Positions 11,494 to 23,545 are shown, numbered from the stretch's first letter. The stretch: 64,000 nucleotides of DNA from Alisma plantago-aquatica (GCA_963693085.1 OY856411.1:1348240550-1348304549); one strand, 5' to 3'. Notes: a model not told the origin generated them from the letters alone. Numbers and translations: made by a program.

Positions 11494-13575
11494 TGTAGGA
11501 AAATCGGGGCGATAGATAAGGCGGCGGAAATAAAAAAAGTTAAGGCTAGATTCCCCTAGACAACCCGATCACATCAACAACAATGTATCTAGGAAGGAAG
11601 GTTTGCAAGGTTATACCTAGTCCTAGAGCAAGTCTAGTGACATTACCATTGCAATAGCACCATGCTTCTTCTTCAAGCAACAGCTCACTCCTTCATCAGT
11701 AGCACTTGAATAGTTGTCTCTGTCGGCCTCCTGGTCTAGCCACCATAGATGACGGTTGATAGATTTCTCCTAGAGGAAGAAGTCTCCCACCTTTAAAGAA
11801 GTCCACCTGGACCATCAAGAACTCCATGTTGTGTTACCAAAGCCAACAGGAAGGAGTTGCCTCTTTCAAATGTCAACCTGCTAGAGTTGATACGCTCTCC
11901 CACAATTGTCTCTCTCTCTCTCTCACTATCCCTCCCTTTATCGGGTAGGACTTGCTTGGGCTCTCTATTGGTTACCAAAACTAGAGAGGACAACAATTGT
12001 CAAAGCTATTGTTGTGTAAAGAGAAGCCCCCAGTACCCCTCTATTTGTAACAGAGGCTATGGTTAGGGTTCTCAATCTGTGCGGGAGTCAAAAGGGTCAA
12101 ATTCATGAATTTTATAGAACTTGTGTAGCGAAAACCAGTCAGTTCACACACCCAACTGTTCGGTTGGTGCACGAGTCGTTCAGTTCACTAAGTGAACCAG
12201 TCGGTTCATGCACTTTCCTATTCTAAAACAAATTGGTAATCAATGCATGATTAATGCTAAACATGACATTAGCACAAATCCTTATACCAATCGAATTAGC
12301 AACTAAACCAGGCAGTTCATCCCATAAATCGGTCGGTTGAGAAATGTGAACTGGTCAGTTCACTATGTGAACCAGTTGTCTCACTCCCTGGTTCAACCAT
12401 TGATCAGTTAATGTTAATTCTAATTGACATGACACTCCAACCGATGGGTTTAACACTTGAACCGATCAATTCAAAGTCTAGTTAGTCAGTTTCAAACCTC
12501 ATTTGTTTAATTTAATACCTAAACACCTTTAGTAATCAATCTAAACATCATTCATGAATAAACTCCTTTAATCCAAGTGTATCTTATGTGTGTGATCCTA
12601 TAGGTCCAGAATTATGTTGGCAGTGAATGTCCATAACAAACTTATGACATCACAAGCAAAGAGTTGGGTCTAGAAACACATCTTTGCTACCCAAATGATT
12701 CATAAAGGTGTAGAACAGCTTCAACCTACAATCTATGATTAGTCTTACCATGATCGTATACTTCCTTAGTCTCTGATGTCCAAATTAAACTCGAGGCATG
12801 GAATCATCATCATCGTTCAATCCATGTTCATTGAACTAGAGAAGATTGTCTGAGATGCATGTGAGTTCATATATCACATATTGAATCACTTGAGTATAGT
12901 CATATGTTTCACAGTTTTTCTTATCAAGAGGCCTTGGATATCAATCTCTTGTAGGAGGGGAAAATCCCATTTACATCACTCACATTCAATCCCCGTGTGT
13001 CATAGTGCACCAGAGCACCACCTTTATAGTAGCCCTTATTCAGGATCACAGTGGATGATGTCAAAGTACATGAACAACATGTGATAAATGTAGTGACTTC
13101 AAGTCTAAGAACCACAATCACCATTATCACCGAGAGATATGATTTTGACTACCATTCCATTGTCTCCATGTATCACTCTCATGGTGGGTCTATCTGATAC
13201 ATTATTCTCTAACATGTACTTGTGTGCTTGACTTGATATCACATATCATGTCTAATGATATTTTGTCATCAGTCAACACACACCCTAGTCTTATGTATTA
13301 TTATTGTCTATTTTGCTTCCAGAGTAATATTCGTTTAGGGACATAACAAGTTTGTACGTACTCTTATCATACATATGGTCTCATCGTTCAGGTACTCAAC
13401 CTGAAGACATATGGCATCGAGTAAAATCATTCTTTAGACATCTATTATGTATGTGTCATCATCTCATGTTGAGACAAACATAATAGATGTAATTACCTTT
13501 ATCATTGTCAAATCAGGTATCTAACGCCGCATTGTAATCATCATATGAATTTCTCTATGGGCATTCATACCAACA
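11494..13575 (-). repeat. Copia LTR, minus strand, about 2.08 kb
   Basis: Bounds are TGTTGG on the 5' side (rev. comp. at 13570-13575) and CCTACA before the primer site. The U3/R part holds decayed copies of a GAACCGATCGGTTC-like palindrome (12120-12480), which is cleaner in the 49193 LTR. About 130 bases around 12960-13085 also match the relic at 53680-54010. Confidence 0.75.
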
Positions 13576-13750
13576 AAAAGATCATGCATTGCAACATAGA
13601 TTATAGGAAAAAAAGACTTATATATTGGACATGTGTGTGAAAATGGAAACAAAGCAAGGGATAAATGGGAAGTTACTTCTTTGTATTCATCCTCAGCCAC
13701 ATACTCACAACACACACAATGTGAAGTGGTACCTTGCCACAAAGATACTC
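13576..13750. other. Short unassigned spacer between two elements
   Basis: It lies between the 5' end of the Copia LTR and the outer end of the 816-bp-family LTR. No gene, repeat or domain was recognised. Confidence 0.5.
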
Positions 13751-14567
13751 TGACCAGCCTAAATCGCACGTCCAAAAGGAGTGGATTCAGAGTAGTCGGA
13801 CTTTTAAAAAGATAACCCGACTCTCAGGCCCCCGCAATGATAAACGGGGTCTGATGTAGCAATTGGGGTTGAACATAGGGACAAGGTTGGTAGTGTTAAG
13901 CATGCGGAATCTAACACTCGTATACTCCAGCCAAAGAGGGTATATAAAAGGGTGTTTCCTAAGGAACAATGGCACACCAACTATAGCAGCTCAAGAAAGA
14001 CTAAAAATAACAAGAACAAAGAAATAAAAGAAATAGAATGAAACAAGTATATGGGAGGAAACTCGGGTTGGGGTTCACCTACTAAAGAATCTCACCAACA
14101 TGCAACATCACCTCTCTCTCTTGCATACTCTTACCAAGATTACAAGCAACCACAAAAAGCATCTATTCCACTCTTTCTCAAGATGAGGATATATCTAAGT
14201 CTAAGGGTAGTCCCTCTCTCGAGGCGACCACACGTAAACCTCACAACAAAACATATGGTTTTAAAGCCTTAGCATTCCAACACTCTCGTGCATTCATACT
14301 ACTCCATGACACATGATAGAAGCAATATTACTCTCTCGAGATATCAACAATTGAACATCACAAGATGGTAGCTAATCATACAAGTGAAACATTAAAATAG
14401 GAGCATGGAGATAATCTTGATAAGAATATGTATATTCAACAGAAAGAGACAATATACATGTTGGGAGAGCCTTAGTGGCTACTCCCAATCCAAGTTAAGA
14501 TGTTTAGCCACTCATGCTTGCGGATAGCATAATGGTGTTACAGAAAGATAGATCCATGAGATGCCCA
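13751..14567 (-). repeat. 3' LTR of the interrupted Athila-like element (816-bp family)
   Basis: Matches in reverse complement the LTR at 38695-39510, from TGACC (13751) to the complement of TGGGCATCTC (ending 14567). No primer site lies outside it at 13750, so it is the outer 3' LTR rather than a 5' LTR. A TATATAAAAGG box sits on the plus strand at 13941-13951, antisense to the LTR. Confidence 0.75.
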
Positions 14568-16769
14568 TGAAGAGAGGAGGAAAGTACAGTAGGATGGAAT
14601 GATAGATCTAGAAAGGAAGAGACGTGATACGACACAATACTTCTTCAGATCTGGATCTATCACGTAGATGGCGTAGATGGTCTTCTTCTCTCGAAGAAGG
14701 GGTCTTCAATCTTCTCACTCCTCAGCTTCTGCCTTTGGAGATCCATGACTAATGGATGGGATGGTCTGGGATGAATCTGGAACATAGAAGCACTTTGTGG
14801 TCCTCGGTATCTGATCTCTAATCTGATGATTTGACAAGACATGTGGGTGTGCTATTTATAGGCACATTCCACTGACTTAAGCCTGGACCGTGGTTGCGGT
14901 CTTGGTTAAGTGAGGGTGAGACTGTGGTCACGGTCTATGCTTTATTCATCTTTCACCGCGTTGATCTTGGTCGCGGTCTGGTGATAACTACAGTCGAGGT
15001 CTGCTTGTGGGTTGCATCTGGGCAGTTGAGGTCGAGGTCTTCCCGCTCAGTCGCAGTTTGCAAGATCTCATCAGTGACTGTGGTTTCCAAGATGACTGTG
15101 GTCCTTCTTGATTGTGGCTGGTAACCACACCGCGACCACTGGTCTATCCTTGAGGCGCATGTTCTGATCATGACCATCCATGAGGTCACGGTTAAGCGAT
15201 GACCGTGGTCTATAAACTATCTGTGATCCCTCCTTGTCGTCTGATGATCACAATCTCTAGGGAACTCTGGAACCGCGATTGTGGTTGAGGTATAAGTGGA
15301 CCACAGTCATAGTCTTGATCTGCAATCTGGATTGTGAATATACATGAAACCATGTAAGTGAGGCTTTAGTCAAAAGTATAGAAAAATTATGTGAAAAGCG
15401 AACAAAAGATATACTAAAAGTGGTGTAAAATATATACAAAAAGTATGTAAAATAGAGTGTGATCAACTCTCCCAATCTTATAATCAAGCATGTCCTCAGG
15501 CTAAGTGTAGGTTTGAGAACTCAGAGAGAGAATGAGCAATCTTAGAAGACAAAATCATAACATGACTGAAATAGCTCATTCTTGCATCAAGATTGTTTTT
15601 GCATGTTTTCAAACCCTTAGGTCTCATTCTTCCCCCTCAACCAGAGTTACATAACTTCATTTTCCTATCATTACTTTTAATTATAAAAGGCTCCTCCTTC
15701 TTAACTTATCACCCCCTCCCTTAGGTAATGACCGTACTAAAGCAATATCTTTTTTGAGGAGTGGCTTTCACACCAATTCTTTATTTTTCAGTTGACCCTA
15801 TCCTAATGTGTTTGGGTAGGCTTAAGGCTTTAGATGTTTTCCTCCTCCTCTTAAACTCCTCACCCACAACTGTCATAAGAATAGTGTTCCCTTTTTTGGG
15901 CTTCTGACCTTAAGTCAGGTGGTTTTGTGAGTTTCCATTCAGGATTGGAGGTGTGTAAGCTTAACTTTAAGATTCCACTTATGGGCATGACATATATGCA
16001 TTCACAAGTGCAGCAATATATCGGCCGTGTGGAAACTTGTGGCATCTTTTTGGGAACAACTCTCATATTTTTTATTTATTTCTTTTTGTCTTTTTACCTC
16101 TCCTTTCAGGCTTGGGTTCGGGGAATTTTACTTGGTCTTCTGGGTGGCCAAGCCTCTTTTAGATATGCTTTGAAGAGGGCAGTTGTTTCCCTTTCTATTG
16201 AGATAAGGATTTTCTGGTCAAAAGCATCAGGTGAGGGTGGTTGGTCAGGAGTATGACTAGGTGAAGTTCTCTAGTCTCTGAGGGTTTCATGAGTTAAGGT
16301 TGTTACATTTACAATGTCTTATTGCAAGAATGAGGTAGAGCAGTTTTGATATGACTGTTGTTTTACTCGTATATACATGTATATGTTGCTCATGTATTTC
16401 TCTATAAGAGGGATGAAACACTACAATAAAAAATTTTAGCAAGAGAGGAGGCGAGCTTTTAAATTTAAGAGGTAGTTTAAGCAAAAATTCAAAATTTCAA
16501 AATTTTTGAGGAATATTTTTTTAGAGGTAAAAATTAAAAAGATGATAAATGTACCTCTGTAGCCCCTTTATGACTCTTCCCCCAAACTTATCCTGCACCA
16601 CATCTTGGGGTGTAAAAATTTGAGTGAGATGTATAAATGGGCTTTCTTTATTTGTTTTTGTTGTTGCTAGTGGAGGCCCACTTGGACTTGATAAGCTTGC
16701 TCGCGTAAACTCCTCGTAGCGCATGGTATTGTTCATATTGCATGTTCTCCACCTTGAAGTTAGTAGTGG
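14568..16769 (-). other. 3' untranslated region with clustered GC motif
   Basis: No credible gene. Between about 14880 and 15330 short variants of GGTCGCGGTC / GACCGTGGTC recur many times in both orientations. The rest (15340-16770) is AT-rich and I see nothing in it. Position between the extra ORF and the 3' LTR fits a long 3' UTR. Confidence 0.5.
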
Positions 16770-17057
16770 CTAAGGGCACCATATAGGATAGGCAGAAGAA
16801 GTCACAATCATTTGATAAGGACACCTATTGGGGCTCCTGTGGCAGTACTGTGTCTTCTTAAAGTTCTTACTTGTCATAGGGTTGTACCCTATACAATGAT
16901 GTCTTATCATGTCGACAATTTCCTCGACGCATGTGTTTGCCTTTTCTTCCATTGGGGTCTTTGTTGTTGTCATATTATTCTTCTTATTAAGTGCATAGGT
17001 TGTGTCTGAGTTGTTGTAGAGGACTGCAGTCCTTTTGATGATATTGACAGCCAACAA
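16770..17057 (-). other. In-frame extension of the Ulp1 ORF past its stop
   Basis: Immediately after the stop at 17063-17061 the same frame stays open for 95 more codons, with a Cys/His-containing segment near its end (MIRHHCIGYN, then YCHRSPNRCPY). It may be the true C-terminus of the protein with the TGA a later mutation, or a chance open stretch. The Cys/His spacing does not match a finger type I can name. Confidence 0.4.
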
Positions 17058-17060
17058 GGT

Positions 17061-18248
17061 TCAATGATTATCGTGAAGAATTGGCAGGAAGATGTATTCT
17101 GGTGGGGATGTCGCCAAGTGTTGTTGTAGACGCTCCTTTTCTCCTGATCTTTTGTTTTTAAGGATGTCATCTACCAGCAAGAAGCATGCCATGTGGGCAT
17201 TTGGCATGTCGTCACCTAGAAGCGTTTGGTAGGCTGACATTGTGCTTACTGAAAGGTATCCTCCTATTTTTAGTGTTTCATGGAGGTCATCTTTTAGCAA
17301 AAAAAATCCATCTCTTTCGAAGATGACATCTCCCAGCAAATCATTTTCTTTCAAGAAACTCATGATTATTGTCAGTTCTTCTAAGGACAGACTGAGGCAG
17401 CTCCATCTGTCAAAGTTCTTGAACAAAGGTATAATTTCTCCTGCCAGTCCATCCAGCCCTACATCGAACATGTCTTCTTCGTCGACCTCTCCCTCCTCAG
17501 GTTGTTCCTTAGTAGGATGCTTTGGTTTTTCATCTGACGTGTATTTTGCAGCTTCTCTAGTGCTTTCATTCCAACCTTCTTTCCATGTTGCAGCCCTGGA
17601 TGGTTCAGTTGGATCAACCCACATGGCCTTTAGATGCTCCCTCCAAGTGACCTTTTCAGGTAGGGGGATATCCATGTGAAGCCTTCGGGGTACAGCTTCT
17701 GCAGGCATCATCGGGTCATTGAAGAACCGATGATCATAGATGACCTCCATAACATACATACCCCATAGTCCATGTAGGTATTCATTGTCTAAATCCTCTA
17801 GTGGGATGCCCTTGTTGATAGCCTCCATCATTCGTAGTATTATGAAGGCACAATCCCCTGAACCGGCCTCTTCTTGGGGGACTTTCTTATTAATTGAGAA
17901 GAGCTTCCAGGACCCTTGGAACTTGTTATCTGCATCCTTGATAGCTTGTTGTAGGCGCAGTGGTATCTTTAAAGGGTCTCTGGCATCCTTCCTCTTGTAA
18001 ACCAGCAAGGTGTTGTCCAATTTGGTTGCACAGCAATTGAGAACCATCATTTTCCACTCATATAGATCAACGACTATCAATGCATAATGCTTTGTATTCC
18101 TTATGGGTAGTACCATGTGTCTTGTTTCCTTCCGTCGAACTGCTACCTTTAGCTCACCTACATCTGTTGCCTTGTAGTCTTCTTTGTAGAGGAGGCTAGT
18201 TAAATGCGTTGTTCCGTTGAAGACCGGCTGCGGCTTGTCTGAGTGCAA
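17061..18248 (-). CDS. Ulp1-like C48 cysteine peptidase domain (open part of a larger ORF)
   Basis: Ulp1/SENP peptidases cut SUMO or related proteins. The 395-codon open segment holds a His strand KHYALIVVDLYEWKMMVLNC with H54 and, 17 residues later, N71 where the family usually has Asp. It also has VPQEEAGSGDCAFIILRMM with Q125 and C133 in the places of the oxyanion Gln and the nucleophile. The end (residues 330-395) is an extra module with MSAYQTLLGDDMPNAHMACFL. The frame continues upstream: a TGA at 18302-18300 separates it from RDHFWGIFMKK, so the shown start is only the first Met after that stop. Together with the parts upstream it forms one frame from 20957 to 16770. It lies between pol and the 3' LTR of an Athila-like element, where related elements carry an envelope-like or accessory ORF. 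Activity is uncertain because of Asn for Asp and upstream stops. A captured host protease or a Mutator-type origin is possible. Confidence 0.7.
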   Translation of the reverse strand: MHSDKPQPVFNGTTHLTSLLYKEDYKATDVGELKVAVRRKETRHMVLPIRNTKHYALIVVDLYEWKMMVLNCCATKLDNTLLVYKRKDARDPLKIPLRLQQAIKDADNKFQGSWKLFSINKKVPQEEAGSGDCAFIILRMMEAINKGIPLEDLDNEYLHGLWGMYVMEVIYDHRFFNDPMMPAEAVPRRLHMDIPLPEKVTWREHLKAMWVDPTEPSRAATWKEGWNESTREAAKYTSDEKPKHPTKEQPEEGEVDEEDMFDVGLDGLAGEIIPLFKNFDRWSCLSLSLEELTIIMSFLKENDLLGDVIFERDGFFLLKDDLHETLKIGGYLSVSTMSAYQTLLGDDMPNAHMACFLLVDDILKNKRSGEKERLQQHLATSPPEYIFLPILHDNH

Positions 18249-18302
18249 GAATTCTTCCAGGAGGGTGGCACAGAGTACCTTGAATAGTCTTTTATGGACT
18301 CA

Positions 18303-20957
18303 CACCTTCTTCATGAATATTCCCCAGAAGTGGTCTCTGGACAGACGTCTACCCTTGTTGTTATATAGTATGTCTGACCTGAGTAGATCATCGTTGAGGA
18401 CATCTGCCAACACGTAGACGTCTCTGCATGTGATCTGTGATACTGCAGTCATGTCCATATCTTTCATCTTGCAAGGCAGAGGGAGAGTTGCTCCCAGTGT
18501 TTCTTCTTCAACTGGTGCAATCTGCTCCCTGGTGAGCTCATCTGTGAAGAAGGTTGGTAGCCTGCCATCCTCGTCATTGGATGTTGCTTCCTATGCCAGA
18601 GGTGCTGAAGCTTCATCTATTCTCGGCATGGCATTGTCCACTTGTTCAGCCACTTTGTGCAATGGTTGTGTAGTGGCTATAGGTTCAACTACTTCTGAGG
18701 AGGCTTCAACAGCTATGGTGTCTACGACATGACTCACCTCAGAAGTTTGCCCTAACTTGGCTTCTGCCATCATTTTCAGGGTCGCCTCCATCTTCCCATC
18801 ATAGATATAGTCAATATGATCATGATGTGGTTGGAATAGGAGGAACTCACTGCTCTCCTCGAGTCTGGCCCCTAGGTCAGCTAACATTCTGTCGAGCTCT
18901 GCCGCTCCTGCTATGCTGAGTTTGGTGACCACCTCTCCACGATGAGCAACAGCAATCTTCTCTTCTAGCATCATTGTATGTGCAGATGGGGAGAGTTGAA
19001 GCTCTGCTAGCTTCCCACTATCTTCAGCAGCTTCGTCTTGGCCTTATTCTAGGTTGCAATTGAGGTTGAGCCCCCATGACGATGTCACATTTTTCTTCAT
19101 TTGATTTTCGATGTGGGAGCTCGACCATTGTGGTGGCTGGTTTCTTTTTTGGCTCAGTTGTAGGTGTCACCTTTGTGTTGGCACTCCCTACTTTTGGTGT
19201 GCCCACTCCCATGTATGTTCCTCCCACGTTGTCATTGTCATTGTCATCGTGGCTGGAGGGGCTGGCTGAGGAGTGCGTCGGGCTTGCTGAGCACTTGGTC
19301 TTCTTTTTCTTCTGCCGGTTCTGGAGTTCTTTGCATTTCTTCTCGAGCTTCCGGCGGTCTTCTCCTAGTCGTTGACACTCTTCTTTGAGGCTAGCCATAG
19401 TCGCCTCATAGTCCCGACGCATGTGCTCATTGTCGGCTTAGATGGCATGCCTCTCCTTCTGTAGGTCTTCCATTTCGTCTTTCATTTTCTTTAGCATTCC
19501 CATCATCATCCATTGGTTGCTTACAACTTCTTAGAGGAAGTCAGGGAGTGCTTTTGTCCTTTCATCAAGGACTTGTACCTGCATCGTTAATGCAGACAGA
19601 GAAGAAGAAATGGTGGTATTTATTGTATTGGTTTGATGCATGTGTTCCTACATTGCATCAAACCTTGTACCTAAGGCACCTCTGAAGGAAGGTGTGTGCT
19701 GGTACTACTGGTGCAGCTGATGCTCCATGTGTGTTGTTGATGAGCTTGGTACCTTAGGTTGTGTAGGTAGTGGTGGTGGACCTTGTTCTTTCTCCTTTGG
19801 CTCGTCTAGTGGGTCCACCTCTGCTCCACTGATTCCCGTATCCGGTATGGCCTGAGAGCTTGCCCTTCTGGCTCTGCCTCCGGTTCATTGTCGGGTTGTG
19901 GGTTAGTTGCTATGGCCTTCCCTTTCTCCACCTCTGGCTCCATAGTAGTCGCTTCTTTGTGTGGCTCGAGAGGTGTGGGTTCTGGAATTTCCACTGGTGT
20001 TTCAGTAGTTGGAACCACGGGGGCCAGTTGCACTGCGGTTGTTGGCATTTTTGTTGGTGGCGCAGTTGCTTCTACTATCTTCTTTTTCTCTACTGCCAAC
20101 TTCTTCCATGGCTCTGTGCTCTTCCTCTTTTCAAATTCATATGGGGCACTGCTTTCTCCAGCTATACTTACTGGGTCTTTATTTGTGCTGACCTGCAATT
20201 CCCTGAAGCACATCTTTTCGATGTCATCCTGTGTTGGCCGCAACTTGTGGGCATCATAGAATGCTATTTCTGTAGGGGGTAGTCTTTTTTACCCTCTTTG
20301 TTTGAAGTACAACTTCTCCCCCTTCTGTGCCAGGATACCAATGTTGATAAGGGACTTTATGTCTATTCTTTGTTGTCCCTCCATTTCTTTATATTTTTGA
20401 ACTTCTCCTTTGTCCATGAAGTATTCGGTGATCTTTGTTATGTGGCCACCCATGCAGTACACATAATTCCTCTTTGCATCCCCGCCTACTACTACTGATA
20501 AACGGCCGATTAGTATCTTCCCAATATTAACCGGCTTCATGTTTATCATTGACCAGATCAGGAACAGATCTCCCTTGCTAATTGATCTTGTTTCTAACCT
20601 CTCGTGAATCGTGTGGGTGGTGATTTTCTACATTGTGCGGATAAAGCATGATGTAATTAGTGAGGCCTTAGAGTTCTTTGAATTGTTCTTGTCCTCCCCA
20701 GTTAGCTCTTCCCACATTTCATTGTTTTCATAGGTGACGACTTCTTTCTCGTTTGGGGCGGAGGAGAAGGCTTGGGCTTCTTCCTCTATCTCGATGAATA
20801 TTTTGTTCAGCCTTACCTCTGTGACTATGTGAGTCTTTCCCCCTAGCCTTACTTGCAGCTGATAATCTCCACCTCCTGCCTTTCGTGTTTCGTTACTAGT
20901 AGCAAATTTCTTAAGCGAAGATAGGAACTCTGTGGTCAACTTCTTATAGGATTTCAC
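18303..20957 (-). pseudogene. Middle part of the Ulp1-type retroelement ORF
   Basis: Most of this lies in the same frame as the protease domain, broken by stops at 18593-18591 and near 20628, 20289 and 19806, with one segment (about 19820-19050) shifted to another frame. From the N-side: a globular region TTEFLSSLKKF (20950) and VRLNKIF (20820); MKPVNIGKILIGRL and YCMGGHITKITEYF (20530-20430), a pattern like the plant transposon-protein domain seen in gypsy ORFs; a Pro/Glu-rich linker (20100-19860); a strongly charged coiled coil (MRRDYEATMASLKEEC, then LEKKCKELQNRQKKKK, 19420-19300); and FQPHHDHIDYIYDGKM (18830). The layout suggests a structural, self-associating protein with a C-terminal protease. 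No enzymatic function is assigned to this part. Confidence 0.6.
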
Positions 20958-21496
20958 CTCTGGTGTGCATAAGGCGCGTAAGTTTTCACCTTCCAGGAAT
21001 TTTTTTCATCATGTTGTAGATACCCATCTTCTTGAAATCTTCTACGTCAAGGTATCGTGTTGGGTAGAATTCCTTGTGCTGGTGCATCCAGTCGTAGGTA
21101 GACTAGTACATGGCATTCTTGGGAACAAATGGTGGCTCTCTCGATTGCGCGGATGTCTCCCCTACTACCTCCTTATCCTTGCTTGCCTCCTCCTTATTGG
21201 GTTTTTTGGAAACCACTGGCTTCACATTCTTACTGCCCTTGGTTTCTTTTAGTGCTGCTTTTCTTTTCTTGCTTTGTACTCGGATCTCTGACTCTCCTGG
21301 TTGTACTCAGAGGTCTCAGTATGCTCTATCTATAATGTTTCTTGTGGGGAGTCCTCCTGTGGAAGCTCCCCCAATATCCTCTGATATTGTTCTAACCTCA
21401 GTTGTATCTCCACATGTTTGGCCACTGGTAGAGAAGTATTCCTCTTCACTTTTTCTGTTAGGTCCTTTACTATCTTCTCTACTTCCTTCAGGGAAG
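20958..21496 (-). pseudogene. N-terminal part of the Ulp1-type retroelement ORF
   Basis: Contains PFVPKNAMY and KKMGIYNMM, matching the plus-strand relic near 7630-7740, followed by a one-base shift in a run of A near 21000. A better-preserved copy of 20867-21200 sits at 38357-38694 without that shift. Towards 21496 the frame reads SLKEVEKIVKDLTEKVKR, a charged helix, and continues across the inserted element at 32897 (LYEKATSLKEVEK when the TAGCC duplication is removed). Confidence 0.6.
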
Positions 21497-21501
21497 TAGC
21501 C
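21497..21501. repeat. Target-site duplication TAGCC, left copy
   Basis: TAGCC directly before the left LTR; the same five bases follow the right LTR at 32892-32896. Confidence 0.85.
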
Positions 21502-23545
21502 TAATGAATGCATATTCATCGTAGTCCAATCATCTCGTTTAGCCCAGCTTTGGTTGCATTCATGCATTTATTGGCAATATCTTCTTATTTGAGACTTATC
21601 TTGGTTAAATCAAATTGTTCACAAATTTAATTGTAATTTTACATCATTTTTGATAGGTCAATTTGGGCATTGGGCCCATGTTCTAATCCATTCCTCTATC
21701 TTAGCCCTTGGTTTGGACATGGTCAAAGCAAGTCAACGGCCCCTCTCTTCCTTTACACGCCTACAGTGCCCGCTTCTTCACCTAGATCGCGGCTCCAGCA
21801 AACCCTACAATTGCGACCGCAATTGTAGAAGATCGCGAACAGTTGTCCTCATAACCGCAACCTTCACCAACTCTCTGTGCCTCCCCTGCATAGCCGCGGC
21901 CGCAGCAACCTCTTCACAAACCCCGCAACCGCGGCATTCAAAAACCCGCAACTGAAGCCAGCAATGGAATCGCAATCGCGACGTCCAAAAGGTCATGACC
22001 GTGCAAAAGGCCGCGACCGTGCAAAAGGACGTGACCGCGGCATCATTAGAAAATTCGCGACCTACAGATAAGGCACGACCGAACCAACAAGCTGTGATTG
22101 TGGCAAAACTCAATCGCGACCTCTGCACCTACCAAGAAAAGTCACGACTGCGGCATGCAAAAAGTCGCGACCGCGGCATGCAAAAAGCTGGGACCACGGC
22201 ATCATTACAGAGGTCGCGAATCTAAGTCAGGGCCCAATCTGCCTATAAATAGAACATGTCTCCAGCCTGTTAAATGATCATCTCCAGACACCGTTAGGCT
22301 GCAGGACTGTCCTGGGCCTAAGGAGACGATCTCCATAGCCAAGAACCTGCCCCCGTGGTGGTTTTGCATCTTGTTCACCCAGATCTGGAGTGAAGACTCA
22401 GATCTACAAGCCACCTCATTTAGATCCAGATCTGGATCTAGATCTACTGCGTTTATGCCACTTCCACACCACCATCTCATCCACGAGCTGCTCCTCCTAC
22501 TGCGAGCGAGGACTACAAGAAGAAGAAGAAGGTGGAGAGAGAAGATCTGCCCCATCTTCTGTGGTGTTCTTCCCTCCTCGTCCAGATCTACCCCGACATC
22601 GTGTAGAAGATCGTTTCTCCATCGAGCTGCGATCATCTTCTTCACCATGCTTACAGCGGAATCTTCTCTTTCTCTTGTTTTTTTTATTTCTCTCACCATG
22701 AGCGAGTAGTTTACTTTCACTGGGGTGCGGGGACTAGCCCCGCTACCCATGCTTTCATATCTTTTTGTTAAACATTCCATGGAATGTATATAATCATTCA
22801 TTTCGTTGTTAATCGTCGATGTGCGCTTGTGGATTGATCACCTGCTTGCATTTATCTTGTTCGTTTCCTATGTTGCGAGAACTTAAATGTGTAGGTTTTA
22901 AATGTCGATTAACGTAGTTGACTCCCAAACTAGAAATAGAATGGGATTCCTGGAGGTCGTAAGTGTATGATCTGTGTGGTGATGAGCCATCTAGCCCACG
23001 GTGACGCTTCTGTGTGCCTGACGCCTGTATAGTGGGCCCACAACTTCATTTGTATTTCTGTATCTTCGGAGCAGTAAGTATGTGATCTGGATGGTGACGA
23101 GACATCTGATACCTAAGGCGATGCTTACGCGAACCTGACGCCCGTATGGGGGGTTCTATAACAGCTCTATTTGAATGGTTATATCTTGCCTGGATGTTTG
23201 ATGTTTGGATGTGATTGCATGTGTAGTGGTGGTGAAACCCGGGACCATCCCAGCGATTTCCATCATTAATCTTTAATCAACTTTTAATCCTATTCTTTTA
23301 CTTTCCTTGCATTTAGTTTAATTAAACTCAATTCAACCAACCTTGTTCTAAATATTAGTCTTGATTCAACTAGATTCGACTAGAGAAAGATTCTTAAAAA
23401 TGTTGTCCCTTGGGATTCGATCCTCAACTATACTGTGATAAGACCCGTCTGCTTGCGGGTGGTATTATCGCATGTTGTTTTGGTTAAAAACTTAGGGATT
23501 TCAACCCTAAGTGAGTTTGTTAGTGAGATAATATAAGCCACGTCA
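21502..23545 (+). repeat. 5' LTR of the plus-strand Athila-like element
   Basis: Starts TAATGAATGC (the sister LTR has TGATGAATGC, so the terminal TG has mutated) and ends CGTCA before the primer site. A cluster of GCGACCGCGGC-type motifs fills about 21790-22210, just upstream of a TATA box. Two near repeats containing GTGACG and TGACGCC occur at 22975-23140. Confidence 0.9.
22243..22251 (+). promoter_or_regulatory. TATA box of the 5' LTR
   Basis: CTATAAATA, conserved at 31585-31593 in the 3' LTR, just downstream of the GC-motif cluster. Transcription would start about 30 bases on, in an otherwise CT-rich leader. Confidence 0.6.

Larger units (their letters stand above)
11355..13575 (-). mobile_element. 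Truncated Copia-type element: 5' LTR plus leader
   Basis: Minus-strand LTR (13575 to 11494), primer site and about 138 bases of leader, then a break at the TA microsatellite. No gag or pol follows. The LTR start TGTTGGTATGAATGCCC closely resembles that of the plus-strand Copia LTR at 49193 (TGTTGGTATGTATGCCC), so both belong to one broad family. Confidence 0.7.

Noticed and set aside
13576..13750. Part of either the Copia or the Athila-like LTR
   Set aside because: Both LTR ends are well defined by homology on either side, and this piece is not repeated at the other copies.
19860..20282. Plus-strand ORFs of 123 and 140 codons rich in Val, Ser, Cys and Phe
   Set aside because: They are the reverse shadow of the Pro/Glu-rich linker of the minus-strand Ulp1-type ORF.
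21502..22800. Many 60-200-codon ORFs with repeated Arg/Asp/His in the LTRs
   Set aside because: They are read-outs of the GACCGCGGTC-like repeat in all frames and appear equally in both LTRs.
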